From NCBI RefSeq assembly GCF_001435505.1, contig NZ_AZDO01000130.1, positions 1-64,000 of the forward strand: 64,000 nucleotides of DNA, read 5' to 3'. The DNA comes from Companilactobacillus futsaii JCM 17355. Its GTDB lineage: Bacteria; Bacillota; Bacilli; Lactobacillales; Lactobacillaceae. The notes beneath the pieces are model-generated. The model saw only the letters and a program-made list of their open reading frames with translations, was not told the origin of the DNA and did no database searches. Positions within the stretch are counted from its first letter, which is position 1; the number at the start of each line of letters is the position of its first letter. Of the stretch, positions 26,447 to 38,064 are shown piece after piece. The translations under genes were made by a program, and so were the position numbers.

Positions 26447-29400
26447 CTAGAATAATGATAACTGATTTTCATCTGGCATGCCATCTAAAACATGATTTTC
26501 TGTCATATATTCGATAACAGTCTTAGAAACTTTACCACGAGTACCTAAGTCTTGCTTAGATAAGAAAGGTTGTTCTTCACGTGCCGCAATGATCTGCTTA
26601 GCAACGTTATCACCTAATCCAGGAATAGCATTAAATGGTGCCAAAAGTGTTTTATCATCAATAATCTTAAATTCAAAAGCATCTGACTTTTCAATATCGA
26701 CCATTTTAATCTTAAAACCACGTTCCAAACATTCATTAGCTAATTCCAAAACAGTCAATAAATTCTTTTCTTTAGTAGAAGCATCCATTCCTTTATCATT
26801 GATAGCTTTCATAGAAGCTTTGACAGCATCTTTACTTGTTGTCATCGCAACGAGATCAAAGTCATCGGCTCGAACTGTAAAGTAAGCACTGTAATAATAA
26901 AGTGGATAGTGTACTTTGAAGTATGCAATTCTTAGCGCCATGATAATGTAAGCTGTCGCGTGAGCTCGAGGGAACATATATTTGATCTTCAAGCATGATT
27001 CAATATACCAATCAGGAACATCAGCATCTTTCATAGCTTGTTTCCAATCATCAGGAATTCCTCGTCCTTTACGAACGTGCTCCATAATTTGGAAGGCCAT
27101 CTGTGAATCCATACCGTAGTGGATCAAATCCATCATGATATTATCACGACAACCGATAACTTCCTTCAAAGTAACGATGCCCTTATCGATCAACTCTTCA
27201 GCATTACCTAACCAAACATCAGTCCCATGAGACAATCCAGAAATTTGTAGCAATTCAGCAAAGGTCGTTGGATGAGTTTTCTCAAGCATTCCACGAACAA
27301 ATCGAGTACCGAATTCTGGCACTCCTAAAGTCCCTGTCTTTGAGAAAATCTGTTCAGGTGTAACGCCTAAGGATTTAGTTCCACTGAATAATTCCATGAC
27401 CCCAGGGTCTTTGACCGGTAAAGTCTTAGGATCAATTCCTGACAAATCTTGGAGCATACGAATCATAGTTGGGTCATCATGTCCCAGAATATCCAATTTC
27501 AAAATATTATCGTGAATTGAATGGAAATCAAAGTGAGTTGTCTTCCAAGCAGCATTTTGGTCATCGGCTGGATATTGAATCGGCGTAAAATCAAAAATAT
27601 CCATATAGTCTGGCACAACAATGATACCAGCCGGATGTTGCCCAGTAGTTCTTTTGACACCAGTTGAGCCCATAGCTAGGCGTTCTTCTTCAGCGTTACG
27701 AAGATTTTGACCGGTTAACTCTTCATAATTTTTTACGTAACCAAACGCAGTTCGATCAGCAATCGTACCAATCGTTCCGGCTCTAAATACGTGATCTTCA
27801 CCAAATAGTACTTTAGTATAATTGTGAGCTACTGGTTGGTAGTCACCAGAGAAGTTCAAATCAATATCAGGAACCTTATCACCTTTAAATCCTAAGAAAG
27901 TTTCAAATGGAATATCTTGACCATCTTTTTTAAGATCAGTGCCACATTTAGGACACTTCTTATCCGGCAAATCATACCCTGAACCAACTTCACCTTTAGT
28001 AAAGAATTCAGAATATTTACATTTAGGACAACGATAATGCGGTGGCAAAGGATTAACTTCGGTGATTCCGGTCATCGTCGCAACAAAACTTGAACCAACA
28101 GAACCACGAGAACCAACTAAGTAACCATCCTTATTTGACTTATAAACTAAACGTTGTGAGATCAAATAAATAACTGAGAATCCATTACCGATAATACTCT
28201 TAAGCTCTTTATCCATTCGTTCTTGAACGATCTCTGGTAATGGATCACCGTATAATTCGTGTGCCTTATTTAAAGTCAGATTGCGAATTTCATCTTCAGC
28301 ACCCTCCATTTTAGGAGTGTAGAGCTTATCTTTAACTGGTGAAATTTCTGCAATCGAATCCATGATCTTTTTAGGATTGTCAACAATGATTTCTTGTTGA
28401 GTTTGTGAATCCATATAACTAAATTCATCAAACATCTCGTTAGTTGTTCTAAATTGTACATCTGGCAACTCAGGACGACGAGCTAACGCGTTACTCTTAA
28501 CAGCCTTGATGACAATATCTCGATAAACTTTGTCATGTGGATCTAAGTAATGAACATCACCGGTTGCTACGACTGGTTTATTGAGTTCTCTTCCTAGTTT
28601 GACAATATTTTTCAAAATCTCCTCAAGCGCAGTTTCGTCCTTGATGATTTTTATATCGATCAAATGTTGATACAAAGTTTTTGGCATAACTTCCAAATAA
28701 TCATAATATTGAGCAAGCTCTCTAGTATCGTCATACCCTTTTTGCATCATACTAGTAAAGACTTCACCATTTTCACAAGCAGAACCTACGATGATACCTT
28801 CACGATATTTGTTCAATAATCTTCGAGGTACGCGAGCTGTTCGATAATAGTATTGCGTCATTGAATATGAAACGATTTTGAACATATTTTTCAATCCAGC
28901 TTGCGTCTTAGCCAATAAAATTGCGTGACTTGGACGAGCTTGCTTATACGCTTCATCGCCACCGATATGGTCATTTAATTGAGAAACATTATCAGTTCCA
29001 AATTTGTCTTCCAATTCTTCAAATAACTTGTACATCAAATAGCCAGTGGTTTCCGCATCGGAATCAGCTCTGTGGTGATGTTCCAAAACAATATTGTAAC
29101 GTTTAGCTAATGAATCCAATTTGTGATTACGATACTCTGAATGCAAAGTCCGTGACATTTCCAAGGTATCGATCACTGGCATTGATAAACGATCTCGACC
29201 CATTCTTGTCAAAGCTGCATTCATGAAACCCATATCGAAGGTAACATTGTGACCAACTAAAATATCATCACCGATAAAGTCCATGAATTCACCAACAATT
29301 ACTGATTCGTCAGGTTCATTTTCGACCATCTCTGTTGTGATACTAGTCAAGTTCGTTGTTACTTCAGACAATGGATGACCCGGATTGATAAATTTATCAA

Positions 29401-30745
29401 ATCGATCAATCACTTGGCCATCTTTCATCTTAGTAGCACCAATTTCAATGATGGAGTCATATACTGCCGATAAACCAGTTGTTTCGGTATCAAAAATAAC
29501 ATATTCAGAACCAGCTAATTTTTGATCACGAAGATTGTAAGCAATCGGATTACCTTCATCAACTAAATCAATCTCGACACCATAAGCTATTTTGATGCCA
29601 AACTTTTTACCAGCATTAAAGGCTTCAGGGAATGCTTGTAAGGCATGATGATCTGTTATAGCGATCCCAGTTTGTCCCCAGTCACTAGCACGTTTGATTA
29701 GATCAGTTGCACTAGGAATAGCATCCATTTGACTCATATTCGTGTGAGCGTGCAATTCAATTCGCTTGTTGTCATCTTCAGCGGTATCTTGTCTTGGTTG
29801 ATGTTTGATAACATTAATATCATTTGCCATGATAACTAGTTCACGTGAGAAATTATCTTCTTGAACACTACCGCGAACTCTGATCCAAGCGCCCTTGTCT
29901 AAGGAATTAAAGAAGTTCTCATCATCTTCACCATTTGAGAATTTTTTGATACTAAATGATGATGTATAGTCAGTAACTTTCAAAATCAACAATGAACGGC
30001 CTGACTTCAGTTTTCTGACATCAATATCAAAAACATAGCCTTCAACGACTTTGTTTCTTTCTTCTTCAACAATATCAACCATTTGCGTGATCTCTTGATC
30101 ATCAGGAATTTTCCGTCCAATTTTTGATACATTGGTTGGTTTAGCAACTTTTTTCTCACTAACTTCTTTAGCCTTGGCTTGGAATTGTTTGTTCTTTTCC
30201 ACGTTCATGGCTTTCATCGCAGCTTCTTTTTCTTGATTCTTCGATTCATCGATATTAGCTCTGATTCTAAAATCGGGAAAACCTAAACTGCTATATTCTG
30301 ACTGTAAGCCGTTGACCAATTTTCCATCAACAATATCAGCCATGAAACTATTAGAAACGTCCAAAAAAACTTGACCATTTTCTATATGCGGCGGCGTTTG
30401 ACTGATTTTATCCAAAACCATTGGTGATTCGACACTGCAATCATTCAAGACGTAATTCCAATAATCAGTAATGTCTTTTTGTTTTAATTGTGCATGGGTA
30501 GTTTTGATTTCAAAATTTACCTGCGCAATACCTTGAAAACTAGCCTTTAACGCTTTGACAAAAGTTAGAAATTCATTAAATGGCAAAACATCTTTGAACT
30601 CAAAATAAAAAGTCCAACGTTTACTATTCTTATGAACTTCCAATTTATTCAATTTACCATCGGCAAATGAATCATTAGATTCTAATAATTGATCCAATTT
30701 GATTTGCTTAACTAGTATTTCAAAAAGTTGTTTTGTATCTGCCAT
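26447..30745 (-). CDS. polC: DNA polymerase III alpha subunit, Gram-positive PolC type
   Basis: The replicative polymerase. Its order is N-terminal domain, OB fold (about 230-320), PHP segment ([19 protein letters not shown]), inserted DnaQ-type exonuclease ([20 protein letters not shown] to [13 protein letters not shown]), polymerase palm and fingers, zinc motif (CPKC/CPKCG), then a helix-hairpin-helix part near the end ([16 protein letters not shown]). At 1432 aa it is full length. It is the last gene of the rpsB-to-polC series but is separated from proS by 350 bp with a terminator before its start, so it probably has its own promoter. Confidence 0.98.
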   Translation of the reverse strand: MADTKQLFEILVKQIKLDQLLESNDSFADGKLNKLEVHKNSKRWTFYFEFKDVLPFNEFLTFVKALKASFQGIAQVNFEIKTTHAQLKQKDITDYWNYVLNDCSVESPMVLDKISQTPPHIENGQVFLDVSNSFMADIVDGKLVNGLQSEYSSLGFPDFRIRANIDESKNQEKEAAMKAMNVEKNKQFQAKAKEVSEKKVAKPTNVSKIGRKIPDDQEITQMVDIVEEERNKVVEGYVFDIDVRKLKSGRSLLILKVTDYTSSFSIKKFSNGEDDENFFNSLDKGAWIRVRGSVQEDNFSRELVIMANDINVIKHQPRQDTAEDDNKRIELHAHTNMSQMDAIPSATDLIKRASDWGQTGIAITDHHALQAFPEAFNAGKKFGIKIAYGVEIDLVDEGNPIAYNLRDQKLAGSEYVIFDTETTGLSAVYDSIIEIGATKMKDGQVIDRFDKFINPGHPLSEVTTNLTSITTEMVENEPDESVIVGEFMDFIGDDILVGHNVTFDMGFMNAALTRMGRDRLSMPVIDTLEMSRTLHSEYRNHKLDSLAKRYNIVLEHHHRADSDAETTGYLMYKLFEELEDKFGTDNVSQLNDHIGGDEAYKQARPSHAILLAKTQAGLKNMFKIVSYSMTQYYYRTARVPRRLLNKYREGIIVGSACENGEVFTSMMQKGYDDTRELAQYYDYLEVMPKTLYQHLIDIKIIKDETALEEILKNIVKLGRELNKPVVATGDVHYLDPHDKVYRDIVIKAVKSNALARRPELPDVQFRTTNEMFDEFSYMDSQTQQEIIVDNPKKIMDSIAEISPVKDKLYTPKMEGAEDEIRNLTLNKAHELYGDPLPEIVQERMDKELKSIIGNGFSVIYLISQRLVYKSNKDGYLVGSRGSVGSSFVATMTGITEVNPLPPHYRCPKCKYSEFFTKGEVGSGYDLPDKKCPKCGTDLKKDGQDIPFETFLGFKGDKVPDIDLNFSGDYQPVAHNYTKVLFGEDHVFRAGTIGTIADRTAFGYVKNYEELTGQNLRNAEEERLAMGSTGVKRTTGQHPAGIIVVPDYMDIFDFTPIQYPADDQNAAWKTTHFDFHSIHDNILKLDILGHDDPTMIRMLQDLSGIDPKTLPVKDPGVMELFSGTKSLGVTPEQIFSKTGTLGVPEFGTRFVRGMLEKTHPTTFAELLQISGLSHGTDVWLGNAEELIDKGIVTLKEVIGCRDNIMMDLIHYGMDSQMAFQIMEHVRKGRGIPDDWKQAMKDADVPDWYIESCLKIKYMFPRAHATAYIIMALRIAYFKVHYPLYYYSAYFTVRADDFDLVAMTTSKDAVKASMKAINDKGMDASTKEKNLLTVLELANECLERGFKIKMVDIEKSDAFEFKIIDDKTLLAPFNAIPGLGDNVAKQIIAAREEQPFLSKQDLGTRGKVSKTVIEYMTENHVLDGMPDENQLSLF

Positions 30746-30763
30746 ATTCTACCCTTCAAAAAA

Positions 30764-30782
30764 TAAAAAAAGGCCTAAGCCT
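30764..30782 (-). terminator. Short terminator upstream of polC
   Basis: On the minus strand AGGC-TTAG-GCCT is followed by seven T. It lies 20-25 bases before the polC start. The 12-base core is identical to that of the apt terminator at 4650-4666. It could end proS transcripts or a small RNA from the upstream gap. Confidence 0.65.
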
Positions 30783-30900
30783 CATTTTATGATTTTTTCT
30801 GAATCAGGTTACTGAATTCTGCCGTCACTTCCGACTAGATAACGTCTTTTATTGTTTATTTCAGATAATTATGAAACAAAGAATAAAACCACTATCCAGT

Positions 30901-31060
30901 CCGGAATAGCAAAGAAAATTGGCTCAGTAGTGAAATTATTCTTAGCAACTTGTTGCTTAGAATAAGGCCGAGCTTGAAGACTTTGCCCGGTTTTGGGCTT
31001 AGCAAAGGCTCCAAGTCGTGCCCACTACGTTCCAGCCAAATTTTCTTTGCTATGGAGGAC
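30901..31060. repeat. 160-bp folded palindromic element between proS and polC
   Basis: The 350-bp gap 30746-31095 has no gene. Its outer arms (30901-30932 and 31022-31056) share ATAGCAAAGAAAATT and GGCT in inverted orientation. Inside are a 13-bp hairpin (TTATTCTTAGCAAC/GTTGCTTAGAATAA, 30936-30965) and a longer imperfect hairpin (30966-31023, with GGC-CGA-CTTG-CTTTG-CCC arms and GGTTTT loop). Together they form a three-way-junction fold possible on either strand. It may be a dispersed palindromic repeat or a structured RNA. Confidence 0.6.
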
Positions 31061-31095
31061 GAAATCCTTCACTAACCATACTTAACTAAAAAAAT

Positions 31096-32805
31096 CTATT
31101 TCTGATTCTTAAGCAATATTTTTACTGAATTTACTAATTCATCTTTACTTACTTCAATTGTTTCGCCAGTGCTTCTAAGCTTTAGTTCAACAATTTCGTC
31201 AGCTGCCTTTTTACCGACAGTAATTCTAATTGGTGTACCGATCAAATCGGAGTCAGCAAACTTAACACCAGGACGTTCTTTACGATCATCGAGCAAGACA
31301 TCGTAGCCTTCATTTTCTAACAATTCAACAATTTCATCACTTAATTTGCCTTGAATGTCATTGTTGTACTTGATAGGAACAACATGAACTTGATATGGAG
31401 CCAAACTTACTGGCCAAATAATACCATTTTCATCGCTGTGTTGTTCAATGATAGCTGTCAATAATCTTGAAACACCAATACCGTAACTACCCATGATGAT
31501 AGGATTTGATTTACCATTTTCATCCAAGAAATTAGCACCTAAAGCTTTAGAGAACTTTGTTCCTAATTTAAAGATATGTCCAATTTCAATACCACGAGTA
31601 AATTGAATCTTACCATGACCATCTGGTGAAGTTTCACCTTCTTTGATCACACGCAAATCTCTAAATTCTGGCATTTCATCAGTGATGTCTTCAAAGTTAG
31701 CATTGATAAAGTGACGGTCTGCTTTGTTAGGTCCAACAACAAAATTTGTCAAGCCAACTAATGAGCTATCGTATAGAACTTTAACATCTTCTTTGATACC
31801 TTTAGGTCCAATGAAGCCAGGAACACTGCCAAACACGTCAGTTACTTCTTCATTAGTTGCTTCACGTAAGAAATCAGCACCTAAATAGTTTTTCAACTTA
31901 ACATCATTGACATCGTAGTCACCACGAATCATAACCATAACTGGATTTTCATCAGCAATATAAGCTACAGCTTTCATGATTCTTGAAGCGTCGACTTTAA
32001 GAAGTTGAGCCAAAGCATCAATCGTATGAACGTTGGGTGTGTCGACTTCTTCCATTTCTTTCTTATCTTCAACTGGATTTTCATCCATCTTACTTGCGGC
32101 CATTTCTAGGTTAGCTGAGTAATCTGAATCATCTGAATAAGCAATTGTATCTTCACCAATATCAGCAATGGCAGAAAATTCCTTCGAATCAGTACCACCC
32201 ATGGCACCAGCATCACCGATAATAACACGATAGTTCAAACCACAAGCATCAAAAATATTGCGATAAGCTTGTTCCATTTGATTGAAGATAACATCAAGTT
32301 GTTCTTTGTTAGAAGTAAATGAATAAGCATCTTGCATGATAAATTCACGACCACGCAACAAACCGTTACGAGGACGGTCTTCATCACGATACTTCATTTG
32401 AATTTGATACATAGCAATTGGCAATTTCTTATAACTATTCAAACCTTCTTTGACGATACTTGTGAAAGTTTCTTCATGTGTAGGTCCAAGAATGAAATCA
32501 CGATCATGACGGTCTTTAAATTTGAAAAGATTGTCACCATAAGTTGCGTAACGACCACTTTCTTTCCAAAGATCAGCTGGCAAAATAGCTGGCATACGCA
32601 TTTCAGCAGCATCGATGTCCTTCATTTGTTTTCTGATAAGTCCTTCGATCTTTTGAATTACTGACCAAGCTAATGGCAAGTAAGCATAAACACCGGCAGA
32701 GACTTGTCTGATATAACCGGCACGCAACATCAACTGATGACTGATTGCTTCAGCATCTGAAGGAGTTTGCTTTAATGTTGGAATATATAATTTTGACTGT
32801 TTCAA
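31096..32805 (-). CDS. proS: Prolyl-tRNA synthetase
   Basis: A class II synthetase of the bacterial type charging tRNA-Pro. Motif 1 region [20 protein letters not shown], motif 2 [27 protein letters not shown] (abbreviated here by its key residues R-E-x-x-MQD) and motif 3 [17 protein letters not shown] are present. The INS editing domain lies between (about 225-400), and the anticodon domain ends the 569-aa protein. It follows rseP by 14 bases. Confidence 0.96.
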   Translation of the reverse strand: MKQSKLYIPTLKQTPSDAEAISHQLMLRAGYIRQVSAGVYAYLPLAWSVIQKIEGLIRKQMKDIDAAEMRMPAILPADLWKESGRYATYGDNLFKFKDRHDRDFILGPTHEETFTSIVKEGLNSYKKLPIAMYQIQMKYRDEDRPRNGLLRGREFIMQDAYSFTSNKEQLDVIFNQMEQAYRNIFDACGLNYRVIIGDAGAMGGTDSKEFSAIADIGEDTIAYSDDSDYSANLEMAASKMDENPVEDKKEMEEVDTPNVHTIDALAQLLKVDASRIMKAVAYIADENPVMVMIRGDYDVNDVKLKNYLGADFLREATNEEVTDVFGSVPGFIGPKGIKEDVKVLYDSSLVGLTNFVVGPNKADRHFINANFEDITDEMPEFRDLRVIKEGETSPDGHGKIQFTRGIEIGHIFKLGTKFSKALGANFLDENGKSNPIIMGSYGIGVSRLLTAIIEQHSDENGIIWPVSLAPYQVHVVPIKYNNDIQGKLSDEIVELLENEGYDVLLDDRKERPGVKFADSDLIGTPIRITVGKKAADEIVELKLRSTGETIEVSKDELVNSVKILLKNQK

Positions 32806-32819
32806 GTTCTTTTATCCCC

Positions 32820-34088
32820 CTATTTTATAAAGAAGAGCTGGATATCATTCCAGGTTACGGCAATCATTAATAGAACTAAGATTCCGACCCCAATTAAGGT
32901 AATCACATTTTCATATTGTTCTGGAATCGGTTTTCTTCTAATTGCTTCAACAATATTTAACAAGATTTTTCCACCATCCAAAGCTGGAATTGGAATCAAA
33001 TTGACGATTCCGAGGTTCATTGACAGCATCGATGTGAAGAAAATAATATTGATCAAACCGGTTGAGGCGACTTTAGAAGTCATCGAATAAATTCCTACCG
33101 GACCAGATAATTGATTAATGCTAAACCCACCTGAAACCATCTTTCCTAAAGCGTGGAAAATTGTTAACGAAGTGCTCCAGCTATAAATAAAACCATATTT
33201 GATCTTGGCCATAGCAGAAGAGTCGGTTTTTTGCATAATACCGATCAAGCCATAACTTTGACCTGAAGATTTAACTGTCTTAGGCGTTACTTTGATTGTT
33301 TCAACCTTTTTACCAGATTGAACTTTCATCGTTAATTTTTTACCAGGACTATTTTGAATATTTTCTGATAAATCAGTCCAAGAAGCAGTTTTCTTCCCGT
33401 TAATACTTAAAATTTTATCGTTGGCTTTTAGACCAGCTTTTTGAGCTACTGAATCTTTTTGAATACTACCTAATTGATTTGAACCAGTCCCAACCGATCC
33501 CATCATAAAGGCAGCAATAATAGCAGCCACGATTGCTAATATAAAATTGTTAAATGGACCAGCAAAGTTTGTGATCATTCGCTTCCAGACAGAAACTGAT
33601 TGCAATTGAACGTCACGAGGTGCAATCTGCACTTCTGTTCCATCTTCTTCAACAATCGTTGCATCATGATCAACAGAATACTTCTTAGTGACCGTTTCAT
33701 CACCATTTTCGTATCCTTCGATTATTAAATCATCAACAAGATCAGCTTTAGAGATTTGAACTGGAACCGCGTTTGCATCATAAACCTTACTTGAAGTTAT
33801 AATTTTTGTTACTTTATCGTCATCATTAATTACTAATGATGCCATCGTTCCTGGTTGAATTTCAGAATCATCTTCTTGCGCACCAGCCATGCGGACATAA
33901 CCACCCAAAGGCAATAGTCTCAAAGTATAGGTCGTATGATTTTTGCGGTAAGCGACGATTTTTGGTCCCATACCAACAGAAAACTCACGAACCAAGATTC
34001 CTGATTTTTTTGCAGCATAATAGTGTCCAAATTCATGGACAATTACTAAAATTCCAAAAACGATTATAAATGTAATTATCGCGGTCAT
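32820..34088 (-). CDS. rseP: Site-2 metalloprotease RseP (RasP-type)
   Basis: An intramembrane zinc protease. The HEFGH motif is at residues 18-22 within the first transmembrane helix. PDZ (IQKDSVAQKAGLKANDKILS) lies in the middle, and NLIPIPALDGGKIL near the C-terminus is the second S2P motif. Start ATG 34088 (422 aa) follows GGAGG; the longer frame to 34100 contains it. By family knowledge it cleaves anti-sigma factors or peptide fragments. It is part of the cdsA-rseP-proS series. Confidence 0.95.
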   Translation of the reverse strand: MTAIITFIIVFGILVIVHEFGHYYAAKKSGILVREFSVGMGPKIVAYRKNHTTYTLRLLPLGGYVRMAGAQEDDSEIQPGTMASLVINDDDKVTKIITSSKVYDANAVPVQISKADLVDDLIIEGYENGDETVTKKYSVDHDATIVEEDGTEVQIAPRDVQLQSVSVWKRMITNFAGPFNNFILAIVAAIIAAFMMGSVGTGSNQLGSIQKDSVAQKAGLKANDKILSINGKKTASWTDLSENIQNSPGKKLTMKVQSGKKVETIKVTPKTVKSSGQSYGLIGIMQKTDSSAMAKIKYGFIYSWSTSLTIFHALGKMVSGGFSINQLSGPVGIYSMTSKVASTGLINIIFFTSMLSMNLGIVNLIPIPALDGGKILLNIVEAIRRKPIPEQYENVITLIGVGILVLLMIAVTWNDIQLFFIK

Positions 34089-34108
34089 TTTAACCTCCAC
34101 GAGCTAAT

Positions 34109-34903
34109 TTAGACTAAACCAAAAATATGTAGCAATGGTAGTACGATCAACATACTATCGAAACGATCCAAGATCCCACCATGTCCAGGTAGAATATTTC
34201 CTGAATCTTTTACTTTGTAATATCTCTTATAGGCAGATTCAATTAAATCGCCCATTTGTCCCATAATTGACAAGACAAAAGCAATCATCAACATTGTCGT
34301 GATGGAATATTCTTGTGGGACAAAAATCATATAAACACCAGAAAGAATTAATGCCATAATAATACCAGCGATTGTTCCTTCCCATGTCTTGTTAGGACTG
34401 ATAGCGGGCCATAATTTATGCTTACCGATCTTTCTACCAAATGTATAAGCAAAAATATCAGTTGACCAAACAACGATCAAAGCATACATCAATAAACCAA
34501 GACCTGGTTGTGAATTTCTGACAGCTGCTAAATAATGAAAACCAGTTCCGATATAAAGCATTGAAACTACTGAAACACCTGCATCTTCAAAATTAAATTT
34601 GTTCTTAGTCAAAACAGTGATGACCAACAAAATAATTGCGAAGACATAAAACAAATCAAGACGTGAGAAACTCTTTGGTAACCAACCACTATAAAAACCA
34701 TTTGGTACCACCAAAGCCAACGTTCCTAAAATCGTCACTAAAAAATCGACTGAAACGATGATTCTCTTACGCATGATATAAACTTCAAATACACCGACTG
34801 CTGCTAGTGCTGCTGCTGCAACTTCTAGCCAAATTCCACCTGCAAGCAATATGGGAATAAAAATTGCTAATGCAATAACGGCAGTAATTACACGTTGTTT
34901 CAT
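34109..34903 (-). CDS. cdsA: Phosphatidate cytidylyltransferase
   Basis: It makes CDP-diacylglycerol for phospholipid synthesis in the membrane. Seven or so hydrophobic segments and the signature SPNKTWEGTIAG with the downstream GDLIESAYKR...GNILPGHGGILDRFDS identify CdsA. At 264 aa it has normal length. It follows uppS by 18 bases and precedes rseP by 20. Confidence 0.96.
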   Translation of the reverse strand: MKQRVITAVIALAIFIPILLAGGIWLEVAAAALAAVGVFEVYIMRKRIIVSVDFLVTILGTLALVVPNGFYSGWLPKSFSRLDLFYVFAIILLVITVLTKNKFNFEDAGVSVVSMLYIGTGFHYLAAVRNSQPGLGLLMYALIVVWSTDIFAYTFGRKIGKHKLWPAISPNKTWEGTIAGIIMALILSGVYMIFVPQEYSITTMLMIAFVLSIMGQMGDLIESAYKRYYKVKDSGNILPGHGGILDRFDSMLIVLPLLHIFGLV

Positions 34904-34921
34904 AATTTTCCCCCAAACTAA

Positions 34922-35665
34922 CTAGACCGAACCGAAACGGCGATCTCTTCTATCGAATTCTTGAATATCCTCAATCAAATTATCAACCGAATAATCAGGC
35001 CAGAGAGTTTTATCAAAGACCATTTCCGAATAGGCTAATTGCCATAACATGAAATTAGAAATTCGCTCTTCACCACTAGTTCTGATCAACAAGTCTGGGT
35101 CAGCTAACTCGCCCAACTGACTAGTTAATAATTGACTAGAAAACATTTCGTCGTCAATATCTTCTGGATCTATCAAACCATCATTTGCTTTAATTGCCAA
35201 CTCTTTTGCTGCATGAACAATCTCAGCACGCCCACCATAATTAAAAGCAAAGTTGAGGATCATACCGGTATTATCCTTCGTATCCTCAACTGCTTTCATA
35301 ACTACTTTTCTCGTTCTATCGGGCAAATGGTCCGTAAATCCGGTTACCAATACTTTAATATTTTCTTTGATTAAATCAGGCATAAACGTCCCAAAAAAGT
35401 CAACCGGTAGACGCATCAAAAAATTAACTTCTTTGCTAGGTCGACTCCAATTTTCAGTTGAAAAGGCATAAAGGCTCAAGACTTTAACGCCTAAATGACT
35501 AGCAGCAGTAGCAATTGTTTTGACATTGTTCATGCCTTCTTTATGTCCAGCGATTCTTGGTTGACCTAATTTTTTAGCCCAACGACCGTTCCCATCCATA
35601 ATGATTGCTACATGCTTTGGAATCGAAGCTTCTGGATCTAATCTCTTCCTAATATCCTCTGTCAT
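34922..35665 (-). CDS. uppS: Undecaprenyl diphosphate synthase
   Basis: A cis-prenyltransferase making the C55 lipid carrier for cell-wall synthesis. VAIIMDGNGRWAKKLG contains the catalytic Asp and diphosphate-binding residues; LSLYAFSTENWSRP and PDLLIRTSGEERISNFMLWQ are the other conserved regions. At 247 aa it is typical. It starts 3 bases after the frr stop. Confidence 0.97.
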   Translation of the reverse strand: MTEDIRKRLDPEASIPKHVAIIMDGNGRWAKKLGQPRIAGHKEGMNNVKTIATAASHLGVKVLSLYAFSTENWSRPSKEVNFLMRLPVDFFGTFMPDLIKENIKVLVTGFTDHLPDRTRKVVMKAVEDTKDNTGMILNFAFNYGGRAEIVHAAKELAIKANDGLIDPEDIDDEMFSSQLLTSQLGELADPDLLIRTSGEERISNFMLWQLAYSEMVFDKTLWPDYSVDNLIEDIQEFDRRDRRFGSV

Positions 35666-35668
35666 AAA

Positions 35669-36226
35669 TTAGCCTTCAGTAATTTCCTTTTCCTTATCTG
35701 CAGCTAGTTTATCCATTTGAGCAATGGCATCATCAGTAACTTTTTGAACGTCTTTTTCCAAAGCACGCAATTCATCTTCAGTGATGTCATTGTCCTTTTC
35801 TTGTTTCTTCAAATCATCCATAGCTTCACGACGAACGTTTCTAACAGCAATACGTCCACTTTCAGCTTCCTTACCTACTTGTTTAGCAATTTCTTTTCTA
35901 CGTTCACCAGTAAGTTGTGGGATAACCAAGCGAATAACGGTACCGTCATTAGCTGGGTTTAACCCCAAATCTGAAGAGTTGATAGCATGTTCAATGTCAT
36001 CTAGTGATGATTTGTCATAAGGTGTGATCATCAAAACACGTGCTTCAGGAATATTGATAGAAGCAACTTGATTCAATGGTACTTCTGTACCGTAATACAT
36101 AACTTTAACGTTACTCAAAATTGAAGCATTAGCCTTACCGGCACGAATATTAGCTAGTTCACGACTTAAAACGTCAACTGACTTAGACATATTCTCTTTT
36201 GCTTTTGTAATAGCTTTATTTGTCAT
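35669..36226 (-). CDS. frr: Ribosome recycling factor
   Basis: It splits post-termination ribosomes with [23 protein letters not shown] and [19 protein letters not shown] are family hallmarks of this three-helix-bundle protein. I chose the second of two adjacent ATG codons (36226, 185 aa), 8 bases after AAAGGG. The start overlaps the pyrH end by 11 bases, so translation is coupled. Confidence 0.96.
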   Translation of the reverse strand: MTNKAITKAKENMSKSVDVLSRELANIRAGKANASILSNVKVMYYGTEVPLNQVASINIPEARVLMITPYDKSSLDDIEHAINSSDLGLNPANDGTVIRLVIPQLTGERRKEIAKQVGKEAESGRIAVRNVRREAMDDLKKQEKDNDITEDELRALEKDVQKVTDDAIAQMDKLAADKEKEITEG

Positions 36227-36950
36227 CATTACCACCCTTTATAATTGTTCCAATATTTTCTCCTTGAACAACCTTCTTAATATTTTCAGGTTTATTCAAG
36301 TTGAAGACGATCAATGGAATATTGTTATCCATTGACAATGAAGAAGCTGTTGTATCCATAACACCGAGATTCTTATTGATAATATCAAGTTGTGACAATT
36401 CTGAATACTTCTTAGCATTTGGATCCTTCTTAGGATCAGCTGAATAAACTCCATCAACATCATTCTTAGCCATCAAAATAACGTCAGCTTCGATTTCAGC
36501 AGCACGTAATACTGAAGTAGTATCAGTTGAGAAGTATGGATTACCAGTTCCACCAGCAAAGATAACTACACGGCCCTTTTCTAAATGTCTAACGGCTCTT
36601 CTTCTAATATATGGTTCTGCAACTTGACGCATTTCGATTGAAGTTTGCACACGAGTTGGTACACCAATATTTTCCAAACCATCTTGTAATGCTAGACCAT
36701 TCATAACTGTAGCCATCATACCCATGTAATCTGCTTGAGCACGATCCATACCCATTTCAGCACCAGTTTCGCCACGCCAGATGTTTCCACCACCACAAAC
36801 AATGGCAACCTCAACACCTAAATCGTGAACACTTTTGATTTGTTCAGCGATTTTTTTAATAACTGGGGGATTAATGCCAAATCCTTTTTCTCCAGCTAAA
36901 GCTTCACCAGAAACTTTTAAAATAATTCTTTTATACTTGATATTAGGCAT
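36216..36950 (-). CDS. pyrH: Uridylate kinase
   Basis: It phosphorylates UMP to UDP, in the bacterial hexameric amino-acid-kinase family. [17 protein letters not shown] at the N-terminus, [10 protein letters not shown] and [15 protein letters not shown] are the expected motifs. At 244 aa it is full length. It lies 168 bp downstream of tsf, beyond a terminator, so it may start a separate transcript with frr and the genes after it. Confidence 0.97.
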   Translation of the reverse strand: MPNIKYKRIILKVSGEALAGEKGFGINPPVIKKIAEQIKSVHDLGVEVAIVCGGGNIWRGETGAEMGMDRAQADYMGMMATVMNGLALQDGLENIGVPTRVQTSIEMRQVAEPYIRRRAVRHLEKGRVVIFAGGTGNPYFSTDTTSVLRAAEIEADVILMAKNDVDGVYSADPKKDPNAKKYSELSQLDIINKNLGVMDTTASSLSMDNNIPLIVFNLNKPENIKKVVQGENIGTIIKGGNDDK

Positions 36951-37062
36951 AAGTACTCTCCTTTAATTTTGCTATTAAACATTTTAACATATTAGAAACA
37001 CTAAATTTATCTAAACACTATTTTTAAATAAAATTTGACAGGATACAACCCTTTATACAAAG

Positions 37063-37100
37063 AAAAGGTCGTTTAATTCAAATTGAATTAAGCGACCTTT
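37063..37100 (-). terminator. Terminator after tsf
   Basis: AAAGGTCGTTTAATTCAA (37064-37081) and TTGAATTAAGCGACCTTT (37083-37100) form an almost perfect 18-bp inverted repeat with one G-T pair and T-rich ends. It ends the rpsB-tsf unit. Confidence 0.85.
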
Positions 37101-37118
37101 CTCGAAATTGTTAAAAAA

Positions 37119-37994
37119 TTACTTCATTTGGTTCTTTACTTCTTCAGCAAAGTCTTCTTGTTTCTTTTCGATACCTTCGCCAACTTCGTAACGAACGAAT
37201 GAAACTAACTTACCATTCTTTGATTCAACAAATTGTTGAACTGTCATATCTGAATCCTTAACGAATTCTTGGTCAGCCAAACTAATTTCTGACAAGAATT
37301 TGTTTAGACGACCTTCAACGATTCTAGGAATGATCTTTTCAGGTTTACCTTCAGCCTTTGTTTCTTCAGTGAAGATAGCTTTTTCATGTTCTAGACGATC
37401 TGCAGGAACTTGATCACGGTCCATGAATTCAGGATTGATAGCTGCAACATGCATAGCAACGTCTTTAGCAGTAGCCTCATCAGCACCTTCAAGAGTAACG
37501 ATAGCACCGATCAAACCACCATTGTGTAGGTATGAACCGAATACTTGTGAGTCAGTCTTGTCAAGAACCTCAAAACGTCTCAATGAGATCTTTTCACCGA
37601 TAACAGCTGTTAAGCCAGTGATAGCTTCGTTGATTGTTTGGTCACCCATCTTAAGTTCCAAAGCTTCGTCCATTGTCTTTGGTTCATTTTCAACGATAGC
37701 TTTACCAATACTATTTACTAAATTGATAAACTTATCGTTTGATGAAACAAAGTCAGTTTCTGAGTTAACTTCGATGATAGCAGCTTTGTTACCTGAGATT
37801 TCGATATGTGTCAAACCTTCAGCAGCAACGTTACCACTCTTCTTGGCAGCCTTAGCAATACCCTTTTCACGAAGTTTGTCGATAGCTTCTTGCATATTAC
37901 CGTCAGCAGCAACCAATGCTTTCTTAGCATCCATCATACCAACGCTTGTCTTATCACGTAATTCTTTAACTTGAGCAGCAGTAATTTTAGCCAT
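37119..37994 (-). CDS. tsf: Elongation factor Ts
   Basis: The nucleotide exchange factor of EF-Tu. [24 protein letters not shown] is the N-terminal UBA-like domain (key residues RDKTxxGMMDxKKAL), and [16 protein letters not shown] is the TDFV exchange motif. At 291 aa it is typical. It is co-transcribed with rpsB, with a hairpin of partial-terminator type in the 70-bp gap. Confidence 0.97.
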   Translation of the reverse strand: MAKITAAQVKELRDKTSVGMMDAKKALVAADGNMQEAIDKLREKGIAKAAKKSGNVAAEGLTHIEISGNKAAIIEVNSETDFVSSNDKFINLVNSIGKAIVENEPKTMDEALELKMGDQTINEAITGLTAVIGEKISLRRFEVLDKTDSQVFGSYLHNGGLIGAIVTLEGADEATAKDVAMHVAAINPEFMDRDQVPADRLEHEKAIFTEETKAEGKPEKIIPRIVEGRLNKFLSEISLADQEFVKDSDMTVQQFVESKNGKLVSFVRYEVGEGIEKKQEDFAEEVKNQMK

Positions 37995-38013
37995 TAGTAA
38001 TCCTCCAGTCGTA

Positions 38014-38047
38014 TAAATAAAGCCATCTTACTCAGATGACTCTATTT
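38014..38047 (-). terminator. Hairpin between rpsB and tsf
   Basis: On the minus strand AGTCATCT pairs with AGATGGCT (one G-T pair), with A/T-rich extension AAATA/TTATTT and loop GAGTA. It may be an attenuator that sets the S2 to EF-Ts ratio. Confidence 0.55.
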
Positions 38048-38064
38048 TACGTTTATTATTTTAA

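Noticed and set aside
30764-31095. T-box or 6S RNA in the proS-polC gap
   Set aside because: No T-box core and no 6S-like central bubble with closing stems; the near-complete palindrome suits a repeat element better.
37423-37974. A 183-codon + strand frame opposite tsf
   Set aside because: It is the antisense shadow of a highly conserved gene; its hydrophobic repeats reflect the complement of Lys/Glu-rich codons.
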